A DNA stretch of 9,451 nucleotides from Anaerolineae bacterium (GCA_028277515.1 JANQGC010000362.1:1-9451); one strand, 5' to 3'; positions 1-5,829 are shown, counted from the stretch's first letter. Made by a program: numbers and translations. Notes: a model not told the origin generated them from the letters alone.

Positions 1-688
1 CATGCCCTCGCGCTATTCTTCCCGACACAGCCTGGAGGATGCCGCCGCGCTGGCCGAAAATTTGGGGCTTGATTACCGGGTCATCCCTATTGAGGGAACC
101 TACCGGGCGTTCCTGGACATGCTGGTCGAACCGTTTGTCGGGTTGGAACCAGGCCTGGCCGAGGAAAATATTCAGGCGCGCATTCGCGGCAGCTTGCTCA
201 TGGCTCTTTCCAATAAATTCGGTTGGCTTGTGCTGACCACCGGCAATAAGAGCGAGGTGGCGGTGGGTTATTCCACGCTTTATGGGGACAGCGCCGGCGG
301 TTTTGCGATGATTAAGGATGTGCCGAAGCTGCTGGTGTACGAGCTTTGTCGCCATATTAATCGCCTGGCCGACCGTCCGGCCATTCCGCAGCGGGTGCTG
401 ACCAAGGCGCCTTCGGCCGAGCTGCGGCCGAATCAGAAAGATAGCGACTCGCTGCCCGCCTACGAGGTGATTGATCCGGTCATGAGCGCCTATGTGGAAG
501 AAAACTTGACGGCAGGGGAGATCGCGGACCGCGGCTTCAGTCTTGAGGATGTCGAACACATTATCCATTTAATTGATAGGAGTGAGTTCAAAAGAAGACA
601 AAGTCCGCCGGGCATTAAGATTATGCCCCGCGCTTTCGGCAAAGATTGGCGGCTGCCGATTACCAACGCCTACCGGCCTTATCAATAG
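1..688 (+). CDS. nadE: Glutamine-dependent NAD+ synthase, C-terminal part (partial at 5' edge)
   Basis: This is the synthetase part of NAD+ synthase, which amidates nicotinic-acid adenine dinucleotide to NAD+ with ATP in the cytoplasm, as the last step of NAD biosynthesis. The first visible residues, MPSRYSS, are an internal family motif rather than a start, so the gene begins outside the window and the ATP-pyrophosphatase SGGxDS loop is not seen. Counting from that Met, visible hallmarks are TTGNKSE (79-85), the following YSTLYGD stretch (90-96), ELRPNQKDSDSLP (140-152), and a C-terminal FKRRQSPPGIKI then RAFGKDWRLPITN (196-222). The amidotransferase (nitrilase) domain would be upstream; that it is the glutamine-dependent form is inferred from similarity of this C-terminal end. 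The frame is intact to a TAG stop at 686-688. No terminator hairpin follows. Confidence 0.93.
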   Translation, partial: MPSRYSSRHSLEDAAALAENLGLDYRVIPIEGTYRAFLDMLVEPFVGLEPGLAEENIQARIRGSLLMALSNKFGWLVLTTGNKSEVAVGYSTLYGDSAGGFAMIKDVPKLLVYELCRHINRLADRPAIPQRVLTKAPSAELRPNQKDSDSLPAYEVIDPVMSAYVEENLTAGEIADRGFSLEDVEHIIHLIDRSEFKRRQSPPGIKIMPRAFGKDWRLPITNAYRPYQ

Positions 689-700
689 AACATCAACAAT

Positions 701-922
701 TTATGCAAACCAATCCACAACGACCAGCTCTTCAATGCGGCCGAATTCGGCTGTGTTGTGAGTGACCAGGGTTGCATTATTGGCCTGGGCGGTGGTGGCG
801 ATGAGTAGATCGAAGGGGCCAATGGGCATCCCCTCTTGTTCAAGACGGACACGAATCTGGGCGGCATGTTGAGCGGCCTGCAGATCAAAGGGCAGGATCG
901 TGACGGCCGAAAGGAGATCGGC
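701..922 (-). pseudogene. VapC-type PIN-domain toxin remnant, N-terminal half missing
   Basis: Read on the minus strand, this frame gives 73 codons ending WFA-stop, matching the C-terminal half of VapC ribonuclease toxins (usually about 130 aa). Key features are a helix of the AAQHAAQIRVRLEQEG type, then PIGPFDLLIATTA with the third conserved acidic residue, then TLVTHNTAEFGRI with the last PIN motif, and a final VVDWFA. The N-terminal half carrying the first DxN motif and the conserved Glu is absent: an in-frame TAG lies at 923-925, and upstream DNA is the PadR promoter region. No start codon with a ribosome-binding site is present and no antitoxin lies upstream. It is therefore a truncated relic, probably cut when the PadR module or its flank was rearranged. 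The family is clear; the cause of truncation is inferred. Confidence 0.8.
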
Positions 923-925
923 CTA

Positions 926-954
926 TTGACAAGACAACGGATAATGGTTATACT
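926..954 (+). promoter_or_regulatory. Sigma-70-type promoter for padR-CPBP operon
   Basis: A perfect -35 box TTGACA (926-931) is followed by a 17-bp spacer and a -10 box TATACT (949-954), which differs from consensus at one base. Transcription would start near 961, giving a leader of about 64 nt before the PadR start codon. It is the best-matching promoter in the left half of the window. Confidence 0.75.
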
Positions 955-959
955 ATAAG

Positions 960-983
960 TACTATAGGATAAGTCCTATAGTA
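960..983. promoter_or_regulatory. Dyad operator over the predicted transcription start of padR
   Basis: TACTATAGG (960-968) and CCTATAGTA (975-983) form a perfect 9-bp inverted repeat with a 6-bp spacer. It sits over the predicted start site, just downstream of the -10 box. Related half-sites flank it: ACTATAAG at 952-959, and CTTATAAT at 989-996 (7 of 8 matching in reverse complement). PadR-family proteins bind such dyads as dimers and usually repress their own promoter, so autorepression is the natural reading. That PadR binds here is inferred from position only. Confidence 0.65.
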
Positions 984-1024
984 TCGGTCTTATAATTATT
1001 GTTGAAAAATAGCTGAGGTGCTAA

Positions 1025-1603
1025 ATGTCTTTAAAGCACGCCATTCTAGGTTTTTTATCTTTCCGCTCTTTAACCGGATATGAATTAAAAAAGGCGTTTG
1101 ACCAGTCGGTCAACCACTTTTGGCCGGCTGATCAAAGTCAAATTTACCGCACATTGAAGCAGCTTCATCAAGACAGCTTGGTTTCCATGAAGGTGATTCC
1201 CCAGGAAGAGCGGCTGGATATGAAGGTATACGAAGTGACGGATGAGGGAAAACGGGAACTGCAAACGTGGCTCGCATCGCCTCCGCCACCTGAGACGGTG
1301 CGCGATCCATTTCTGATCAAGGTGTATTTCGCCTTTATGCTTGAGGATGAAAAGGTGCTGGAACTGCTGCAAGCGGAGATTAGACATATTGACGACTTGC
1401 TAGAGGAATATGAGTCGGTTTATGAACTGGCTTTGGAACAGAAAGAGGGCCAAGAGCGGAGCCGCCCGATTTTCTACTCTATGCTGACCCTGGAATTTGG
1501 GATCAAAGCCAACCAATGGTATCGCAGTTGGTTGAAAGGTGTGATGAAGCATATTGAGGCCAAGGACTTTAGTAGTTCCTCACGTGAGGAATTATTTGGT
1601 TAG
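1025..1603 (+). CDS. PadR-family transcriptional regulator
   Basis: A 192-aa cytoplasmic DNA-binding regulator. The N-terminal winged helix-turn-helix (about 1-80) has the typical PadR sequence LKHAILGFLS, then LTGYELKKAF, then SQIYRTLKQLHQDSLV and the wing ending in YEVTDEGKREL (69-79). The C-terminal region (about 93-180, beginning RDPFLIKVYFAF) is the helical dimerisation domain of the Vir_act_alpha_C type. Members respond to small molecules or membrane stress and usually repress themselves and an adjacent gene. The start is supported by GAGG at 1015-1018, 6 nt before the ATG. The next gene begins 23 nt downstream, so the two are probably co-transcribed. Its ligand cannot be told from sequence. 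Confidence 0.93.
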   Translation: MSLKHAILGFLSFRSLTGYELKKAFDQSVNHFWPADQSQIYRTLKQLHQDSLVSMKVIPQEERLDMKVYEVTDEGKRELQTWLASPPPPETVRDPFLIKVYFAFMLEDEKVLELLQAEIRHIDDLLEEYESVYELALEQKEGQERSRPIFYSMLTLEFGIKANQWYRSWLKGVMKHIEAKDFSSSSREELFG

Positions 1604-1626
1604 GTTCGCGAAAAGGAGAGAATCTC

Positions 1627-2454
1627 ATGTCTGATGAAAAGCGCCGTGTGCGTCGGAACATTGTTATTTATTACCTGGGAGCGCTTTTATTGGCGATCGG
1701 TGGCGGGCTGATTATGGCATCAGGTCAGGAGACAGGCGGTTTATTGTTTATCCTCAGCCCGCTGGTGATGGTCTTGATTGTCCGTTTCTTTTTAGGTGAT
1801 GGCTGGAAGGATGCCGGGTTGACCTTGCATTTTAGAAAGAGTTTGGGTTGGTATGTGTTTGCCCTACTGATTTATCCATTTCTGTTTCTAGTGGTCATTG
1901 TCATCAATGCGCTACTTGGTTTCACAACAGTGACGATGCGTTTTTCTGAACTCCTGCCTCTACTTGTCGGTGGATTTATCATTCAGCTTGTGCCGCGCAT
2001 GGTATTCTCCCTGTCCGAGGAATGGGGCTGGCGCGGTTATCTTGAGCCGCGTCTGGCGTTATTGGGCATGCCGGATCTACCACGGCACATCATGGTTGCT
2101 GTTTTGTGGGGTGTATGGCATTTTCCCTTGATTCTTTCAACGGATTATACCAGCGTGCCGCTCTGGATTTTTCTGCCGCTCTTTATGGTCGGCATCTTTT
2201 TCCTGGCAATTATTTTCGGGCAGATGCGCAAGGCCAGCGACAGCGTGTGGCCGGCGGTTTTAATGCATGGTATGGGTAATGCATTGGGCTTTACTATCCT
2301 GGAAGGAAATTTGATCGCTTTTAATAATGAGTTGTGGGGTAATATTGTCCCTGGCAGCGTGATCACGACGGTGGCTTATGGCTTGATTGCCTTGCTCATC
2401 TGGCGGCGCAGAACAGCAGATGTAATGAGTGAGCAGGTTACGCTAGAGGCATGA
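1627..2454 (+). CDS. CPBP family intramembrane glutamic endopeptidase (CAAX protease-like)
   Basis: A 275-aa polytopic membrane protein with about eight hydrophobic segments, a size normal for the family (formerly Abi / CAAX amino-terminal protease). The active-site motifs are present in order: EEWGWR (131-136, the EExxxR motif), WGVWHFP (161-167, with His165) and LMHGMGN (212-218, with His214 and Asn218). It should therefore be catalytically competent, cutting peptide substrates within or at the membrane. AAGGAG at 1613-1618 lies 8 nt before the ATG. It is the second gene after padR, implying control by that repressor. Bacterial CPBP proteins are linked to bacteriocin self-immunity, prenyl-protein processing and signalling. 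No bacteriocin gene is visible here, so the substrate is unknown. Confidence 0.9.
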   Translation: MSDEKRRVRRNIVIYYLGALLLAIGGGLIMASGQETGGLLFILSPLVMVLIVRFFLGDGWKDAGLTLHFRKSLGWYVFALLIYPFLFLVVIVINALLGFTTVTMRFSELLPLLVGGFIIQLVPRMVFSLSEEWGWRGYLEPRLALLGMPDLPRHIMVAVLWGVWHFPLILSTDYTSVPLWIFLPLFMVGIFFLAIIFGQMRKASDSVWPAVLMHGMGNALGFTILEGNLIAFNNELWGNIVPGSVITTVAYGLIALLIWRRRTADVMSEQVTLEA

Positions 2455-2476
2455 GCGGCCATTGTGATTTTGATAC

Positions 2477-3028
2477 TTAGGAATTATCATCAGTAGTGAC
2501 CGGTTGCTTGATTTCAAGGTTCTTTTCGGGTTCTCGATTGATCTTGGTCGACCAGGCTCGCAAAGCGACGAAGACGCCCAAGGCTGCAATGGGAAAAGCG
2601 ATGGCTAACCCATAATTGAAGAGGTTTTCGGTTTCGCCCCCACCCGTAAAAATAGTGCCCATAAAGTTAACCGCCAGGACAACGACCGTTACCCCAACTA
2701 GATTGGTTTCCAATTCTTCCGTACTGTCGATTTTAAGCCAATTTGGAAAATCAACTTCTCTGATAAAAAGCTGAAAAAGTCCCATGGCTGTAATATAAAG
2801 AACCGTCCCAACAAGAAAGGTATGCACATATTCCACAACCTCAAAAATGATGGTTCCAGAATCTAACGTCATTATTTCCTCACCCTGGCTGAGGCCCCCG
2901 GCAATGAGTTCAAACAGCAGGCGGATGAGGCCGATGCCACCGAAGATAAAAAAGAAAGCAGAGGCGATGGCTAATCCGATGATGGGGATAAGAACTAAGT
3001 AGCGTGATCTCAATAAAATGGTAGCCAT
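2477..3028 (-). CDS. UPF0114 (YqhA-like) membrane protein
   Basis: A 183-aa predicted inner-membrane protein. The N-terminus LLRSRYLVLIPIIGLAIAS matches the start of UPF0114/YqhA proteins. It is followed by a second hydrophobic stretch, then VVEYVHTFLVGTVLYITAMGLFQLFI, a feature of this family, and two further hydrophobic segments near residues 110-130 and 140-160. The C-terminal tail of about 20 residues is charged and polar. Family members have no settled function. I chose the ATG at 3026-3028 (AAGGAA 10 nt upstream); a TTG two codons earlier, at 3032-3034, is 4 nt from the same Shine-Dalgarno sequence and is possible. It converges on the CPBP gene with a 22-bp gap and no evident shared terminator. 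Confidence 0.8.
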   Translation of the reverse strand: MATILLRSRYLVLIPIIGLAIASAFFFIFGGIGLIRLLFELIAGGLSQGEEIMTLDSGTIIFEVVEYVHTFLVGTVLYITAMGLFQLFIREVDFPNWLKIDSTEELETNLVGVTVVVLAVNFMGTIFTGGGETENLFNYGLAIAFPIAALGVFVALRAWSTKINREPEKNLEIKQPVTTDDNS

Positions 3029-3212
3029 ATACAAACAGTTCCTTTCCAGCTAGTTCGTCTTATAGCGCGGGTTCCACAAGATTGGTATTTACAATTCTTG
3101 ATCACTCTAGATGAATGATATGCTAATTTTAACATGATCTTGTCTTTGTTTAAATGGCTGTTTTTAGGTGAACGCAAACAATCGCAACGGTTTTTGCTTG
3201 TTTTATATGACG

Positions 3213-3240
3213 TAAGCGGCCGGCACGTTAGCGGCCGGCA
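3213..3240. repeat. 15-bp tandem duplication over the PIN-toxin stop codon
   Basis: On the minus strand the unit GCCGGCCGCTAACGT, which contains the last codons and stop of the PIN toxin, is followed at once by GCCGGCCGCTTACGT, one base different. The repeat is in frame, so the second copy would extend the protein were it not for the stop in the first. It looks like a local slippage duplication. Confidence 0.8.
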
Positions 3241-3665
3241 AACATAATCCGTGGGTCGAGGCGCATGATGTCTGCAATTTGATCGAAATGTTTGTCGGTG
3301 GAGATGATATTGGTGAGCTGGTGGCTTTGCATGACGGCCGCATGCAATACATCCCGCGCTTTGACACCATGTGGGGCATATTGGGCGTAGAGGGAAACGG
3401 CGGTTTTCATGTCATCGACCGTAACCGGCAGCACAGTAGGAATTAAATCCAGTAAATTTTGGGCCATCTGCGCGCCTACCCGCCAATTTTGAAGGGCGCC
3501 AAAACGGTACAAAATTTCCTGGATGATTTCGGCATCAATGACTGTTTCTAAGCGGCTGTTAGTAATCTCCGTTAAGACCCAAACGCATGATTCTTTGTAT
3601 GGGTGATCTTTACCGGCTGCGTACATGGGGACATTTACGTCTAAAAAGTAAGGCCCCTTACTCAT
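3228..3665 (-). CDS. VapC-like PIN-domain toxin of a type II TA pair
   Basis: A 145-aa predicted PIN-domain endoribonuclease, a usual length for VapC. The N-terminus reads FLDVNVPMYAAGKDHPYK, giving the first catalytic Asp (residue 9). The other acidic residues are Glu50 (IIQEIL), Asp105 (VKARDVLHAAV) and Asp124/Asp128 (STDKHFD), so the Mg2+-binding site is complete. VapC toxins cut tRNA or rRNA and are held inactive by the antitoxin. The start chosen is the ATG at 3663-3665, overlapping the antitoxin gene by 8 nt, as is typical of translationally coupled pairs. A longer frame to 3770 has no support, because it would lie over the antitoxin in another frame. RNA target unknown. Confidence 0.88.
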   Translation of the reverse strand: MSKGPYFLDVNVPMYAAGKDHPYKESCVWVLTEITNSRLETVIDAEIIQEILYRFGALQNWRVGAQMAQNLLDLIPTVLPVTVDDMKTAVSLYAQYAPHGVKARDVLHAAVMQSHQLTNIISTDKHFDQIADIMRLDPRIMFAGR

Positions 3666-3909
3666 CCAGCGCTCCCTGCTCAATTTCAGATTCAATTTGT
3701 GACCAATCGGCGATAGGTGCATCGAGTGCGAGCAAGTCGGCCAGCGCCTTCTGGCGTTTTTGCCGGTCAATCTTCACAAAATAGCGCTCCTCAACAGCTT
3801 CTCGAATCATGACACTCAACGGCTTCTGTTCTTGTTCGGCCAGTTCTATTAACCGGTCATACTGTTCTTTGGATAGGACTGTTTGCACGCGTTCTGTATA
3901 AATCGCCAT
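3658..3909 (-). CDS. Ribbon-helix-helix (CopG-like) antitoxin
   Basis: A short antitoxin (83 aa) upstream of the PIN toxin. The N-terminal part, YTERVQTVLSKEQYDRLIELAEQEQ then SVMIREAVEERY, fits a ribbon-helix-helix fold: a DNA-binding beta strand (VQTVLS) followed by two helices. The acidic C-terminal tail (LALDAPIADWSQIESEIEQGALDE) would wrap the toxin. Such proteins neutralise the toxin and repress the operon together with it. I prefer the ATG at 3907-3909, as the purine-rich GAGAGA sequence is 6 nt before it. The ATG two codons upstream (3913-3915) would leave almost no spacing. A matching palindromic operator lies about 30 nt upstream. Confidence 0.85.
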   Translation of the reverse strand: MAIYTERVQTVLSKEQYDRLIELAEQEQKPLSVMIREAVEERYFVKIDRQKRQKALADLLALDAPIADWSQIESEIEQGALDE

Positions 3910-3940
3910 ATTCATTCTCTCGGATCAATACTATTCAAGA

Positions 3941-3963
3941 GGTAGTATCAAGATGATACTACC
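3941..3963. promoter_or_regulatory. Perfect palindromic operator of the RHH/PIN TA operon
   Basis: GGTAGTATCA (3941-3950) and TGATACTACC (3954-3963) are perfect 10-bp inverted repeats with a 3-bp spacer, overlapping the -10 box of the TA promoter. An additional half-site, ATACTA, lies at 3928-3933, giving three TAGTAT/ATACTA half-sites. Ribbon-helix-helix antitoxins bind arrays of short half-sites, so this is the expected autorepression site. The symmetry is directly visible; the protein assignment is inferred. Confidence 0.75.
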
Positions 3964-3981
3964 AATTGATGAGATTGTCAA
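3953..3981 (-). promoter_or_regulatory. Promoter of the RHH antitoxin / PIN toxin operon
   Basis: Minus-strand -35 box TTGACA (3976-3981), a 17-bp spacer and -10 box TATCAT (3953-3958). The predicted transcription start, about 3946, lies inside the palindromic operator, with a leader of roughly 37 nt. Confidence 0.75.
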
Positions 3982-4014
3982 TAGCGCTTTTAGGATAAGC
4001 GAGTTAATCCTCTG

Positions 4015-4269
4015 TCACCGATAAACATCCCGGCGGTGTCGAACACGCACAATTGTTATCGTTTTTAATTCTTCGTCAATCGTATAAACAATGCGATAAT
4101 CACCGACACGAATACGCCAACCAACAAGATTGCCTTTAAGCATTTTTGCGCCGGGAGGATAGGGGTTCTCCCGTAGGGAAAGAATATTGAAATTAAGACG
4201 TTGGAAAATTGCCTGTGGCAAACGGCGCAAATCTTTTTCGGCCGCACGTTTAATTTTCAGATGATACAC
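4015..4269 (-). CDS. RelE/ParE-family toxin (GTG start)
   Basis: An 84-aa toxin of the RelE/ParE superfamily. Typical elements are the N-terminal strand YHLKIKRAAEKDLRRLP, the central KMLKGNLVGWRIRVGDYRIVYTID (43-65), and the C-terminal VRVRHRRDVYR (74-84), whose Arg and Tyr residues resemble the RelE mRNA-cleaving centre. It is therefore more likely an mRNA interferase acting at the ribosome than a gyrase poison, though the family cannot be split confidently by eye. It follows the Phd/YefM antitoxin by 10 nt. The start is GTG (4267-4269), and the nearest purine-rich sequence (AGGA) is about 14 nt away. Weak translation compared with the antitoxin would help keep the antitoxin in excess. Confidence 0.88.
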   Translation of the reverse strand: MYHLKIKRAAEKDLRRLPQAIFQRLNFNILSLRENPYPPGAKMLKGNLVGWRIRVGDYRIVYTIDEELKTITIVRVRHRRDVYR

Positions 4270-4279
4270 GTAAGATTCG

Positions 4280-4534
4280 TTATTCCTGATTCACATCAGC
4301 TAAGAATTCTTCATATGGTCGTTCTTCTTCATTCATGGCCGCTTCAAGGCTGGCCAAATCGGCCAGATCTTCAAGCTGGTCGAGCATGGCTTCGTATTGT
4401 TCATAATCAACCAGGACGGCAGCGGGACGGCCGTGCTGCGTGATATATACGACATCGCTGCCCTCTTGTAACGTTTTTATCACCTGACTGGCCTGGCGAC
4501 GTAGATCGCTAATTGGCATTATATTTGTACCCAT
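4280..4534 (-). CDS. Phd/YefM-family antitoxin
   Basis: An 84-aa antitoxin. The N-terminus IMPISDLRRQASQVIKTLQEGSDVVYITQHGRPAAVLVDYEQYEAML is the classic Phd/YefM fold that dimerises and binds DNA. The acidic C-terminal region (residues 52-84, rich in Asp and Glu) would bind and block the RelE/ParE toxin encoded just downstream. The ATG at 4532-4534 has AGGAG 9 nt upstream, much stronger than the toxin's start. Expression probably comes from the extended -10 promoter about 35-43 nt upstream, which lies in a dyad. Confidence 0.9.
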   Translation of the reverse strand: MGTNIMPISDLRRQASQVIKTLQEGSDVVYITQHGRPAAVLVDYEQYEAMLDQLEDLADLASLEAAMNEEERPYEEFLADVNQE

Positions 4535-4561
4535 ATATTGTATCTCCTGGAGTGCTGTTTA

Positions 4562-4582
4562 TGATGTTAGTATACCACATCA
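4562..4582. promoter_or_regulatory. Dyad operator with embedded extended -10 for the YefM/RelE-like operon
   Basis: TGATGT (4562-4567) and ACATCA (4577-4582) flank a 9-bp core containing the palindrome GTATAC. On the minus strand the core gives TGGTATACT (4569-4577), an extended -10 element; there is no good -35 box, as is common with extended -10 promoters. Binding of the antitoxin here would block RNA polymerase directly. The binding is inferred. Confidence 0.55.
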
Positions 4583-4722
4583 CAATTAAGTTTTCATCAT
4601 GTAAGTTCTTCATAGATAAGCTGTGAGGATTGTCATGGGTAAATGGGTGATGTTTGGCAGATGTCAGAGATTCCTTTGGTGGGTAAGCTATTAGTGGTTT
4701 GTTTGCTGAGCAGGAGGTCTCA

Positions 4723-4812
4723 ATGAAGGAGCAAGGTATGGTGCTGCTGATCGTGGCCATCTGGCTGACCCGGCGCGGGAGTCTGTTTATTCTGTTTCGA
4801 TGCTGTCGATGA
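4723..4812 (+). CDS. Possible 29-codon hydrophobic ORF behind a strong Shine-Dalgarno sequence
   Basis: AGGAGG (4712-4717) lies 5 nt before an ATG that opens a 29-codon frame ending at TGA 4810-4812. The peptide has a hydrophobic core, MVLLIVAIWL, followed by basic residues and another hydrophobic run ending RCCR. It overlaps the last 26 nt of the hydrolase gene on the opposite strand. It could be a small membrane peptide or the broken 5' end of a lost gene; the core faintly recalls the first strand of a NUDIX domain, but this is too short to assign. No convincing promoter is visible upstream. Apart from this ORF and the YefM promoter, I see nothing in 4535-4786. Confidence 0.3.
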   Translation: MKEQGMVLLIVAIWLTRRGSLFILFRCCR

Positions 4813-5824
4813 TTATCGGGTAGACAAGGGCCGGGTTGCCATCCTCCCGTGTGGGGGTGACGACATCATGGGGCAGGCCCAGGGTATCTTCAAATTCATA
4901 GGTGCGTAGGGCTTCGTCTCCATGCGCCTTCCAGGCGGCGACCAGCTGGTCAGTAACGCCATTGTTGACCGAACTATCGTTAGCGTTGTTGATGACGGTG
5001 ATGGACTGTACCGCCGGTGGTTCGCGTCGTGCCAGGTCCTGAGTGGCAAAACCGAGGCGTAGATATTCGGCCAGGGCGTGCAAGGGATAGCCGGGATAAG
5101 CATATTCGGCCGTGTTGGGGTTGTTTGCGCGGGTGGTAGGATCCCACCACATGGGGATATTGGGAATGTCGTCTACTATACGGGCGAGGATGCGGTTGAG
5201 CGGCGTGGGGATGAAGCCGACGCCCAGGAAGGGGGCTACGGCAATAACGCGGTCCACTTCTTCGTGGTTCTGCGCTACCCATACGGCGATAGTGCCGCCG
5301 CCGGAAAGGCCGCCGACAACCACGCGGTCGCCCAGGCCCTGGGCGATGTCGATTGATTCGGTAGAAAAGGCGGCTAGCTCTTCGGCCGTGGTGGGCAATA
5401 GGGCGTCTTGCGAACGGTCAAGCCGGCCGTGATAGGGCATGAGTGGGATATAAACGTTGTAACCGTCATCAAACATTTGTTGGCCCAGCTCGCGAAATTG
5501 TTCGGGGCAGCTTGTGAAGCCGTGGAAGAAGACGATGACATTTTCTGTCTTCTCTCCGTGGTCCATGACGATGCTGTTGCAGACCGGGTTGATGTCGCCG
5601 CCGGCTTGCTGTTCCTCTTGGATGGCAGATATTCTGGCTGTGGCCTCTTCATAATCGGCCGCCGGGTTGGAGATTGAAGTATCATCAACGGTGACTGGGG
5701 AGAACTGTAGATAGGCCAGGATGATAATCAGGATCAGGAAGATAAACAAGATTACTGAGATAACAGGATGTCGTCTGAACCAGCTTGGTCGTTTGTATCC
5801 CAATGGAAGAGACTCATTTGCCAT
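4787..5824 (-). CDS. Membrane-anchored alpha/beta hydrolase
   Basis: A 345-aa serine hydrolase anchored by one N-terminal transmembrane helix (about 21-40). The positive residues before it (KRPSWFRRHP) predict that the catalytic domain faces outward. The fold begins with VIVFFHGFTSCPEQF (97-110, oxyanion-hole HGF). The nucleophile is Ser174 in GGLSGGG, the likely acid Asp283 in NNANDSSVN, and the likely His319 in LGLPHDVV. This arrangement is that of carboxylesterase/lysophospholipase-like enzymes, so a lipid or ester substrate is plausible but not shown. The gene starts 5 nt after the DUF4404-like gene stops and has no strong ribosome-binding site of its own, suggesting translational coupling. 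It ends TE-stop at 4787-4789. Confidence 0.87.
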   Translation of the reverse strand: MANESLPLGYKRPSWFRRHPVISVILFIFLILIIILAYLQFSPVTVDDTSISNPAADYEEATARISAIQEEQQAGGDINPVCNSIVMDHGEKTENVIVFFHGFTSCPEQFRELGQQMFDDGYNVYIPLMPYHGRLDRSQDALLPTTAEELAAFSTESIDIAQGLGDRVVVGGLSGGGTIAVWVAQNHEEVDRVIAVAPFLGVGFIPTPLNRILARIVDDIPNIPMWWDPTTRANNPNTAEYAYPGYPLHALAEYLRLGFATQDLARREPPAVQSITVINNANDSSVNNGVTDQLVAAWKAHGDEALRTYEFEDTLGLPHDVVTPTREDGNPALVYPIIIDSIETE

Positions 5825-5829
5825 TTCTT

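Noticed and set aside
682..888. 68-codon minus-strand frame with an ATG over the VapC remnant
   Set aside because: It is a different frame from the one that reads as a PIN domain; its product is Pro/Ser-rich and unlike any family.
991..996. Second -10 box (TATAAT) downstream of the padR operator
   Set aside because: A perfect -10 hexamer, but with nothing like a -35 box 16-18 bp upstream and no extended -10; more likely part of an operator half-site.
3035..3212. AT-rich gap upstream of the UPF0114 gene as a possible RNA gene or attachment site
   Set aside because: No tRNA-like cloverleaf, no convincing hairpin with a T-run and no well-spaced promoter pair; I can only call it intergenic.
3666..3770. 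Extended N-terminus of the PIN toxin (35 more residues up to 3770)
   Set aside because: It lies entirely over the antitoxin gene in another frame, has no resemblance to PIN proteins, and the inner ATG at 3665 gives a normal VapC start with the expected small overlap.
3982..4014. Possible terminator hairpin after the RelE-like toxin
   Set aside because: Only 5-bp stems can be drawn and there is no T-run on the minus strand; the sequence is better explained by the promoter of the next TA operon.
4509..4760. 83-codon minus-strand frame upstream of the YefM-like antitoxin
   Set aside because: No recognisable motif, low-quality composition, overlaps the antitoxin's 5' end, and covers the antitoxin promoter and ribosome-binding site.
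5078..5677. Plus-strand and minus-strand frames of 89-106 codons across the alpha/beta hydrolase
   Set aside because: Shadows of the hydrolase gene, which has clear catalytic motifs in its own frame.
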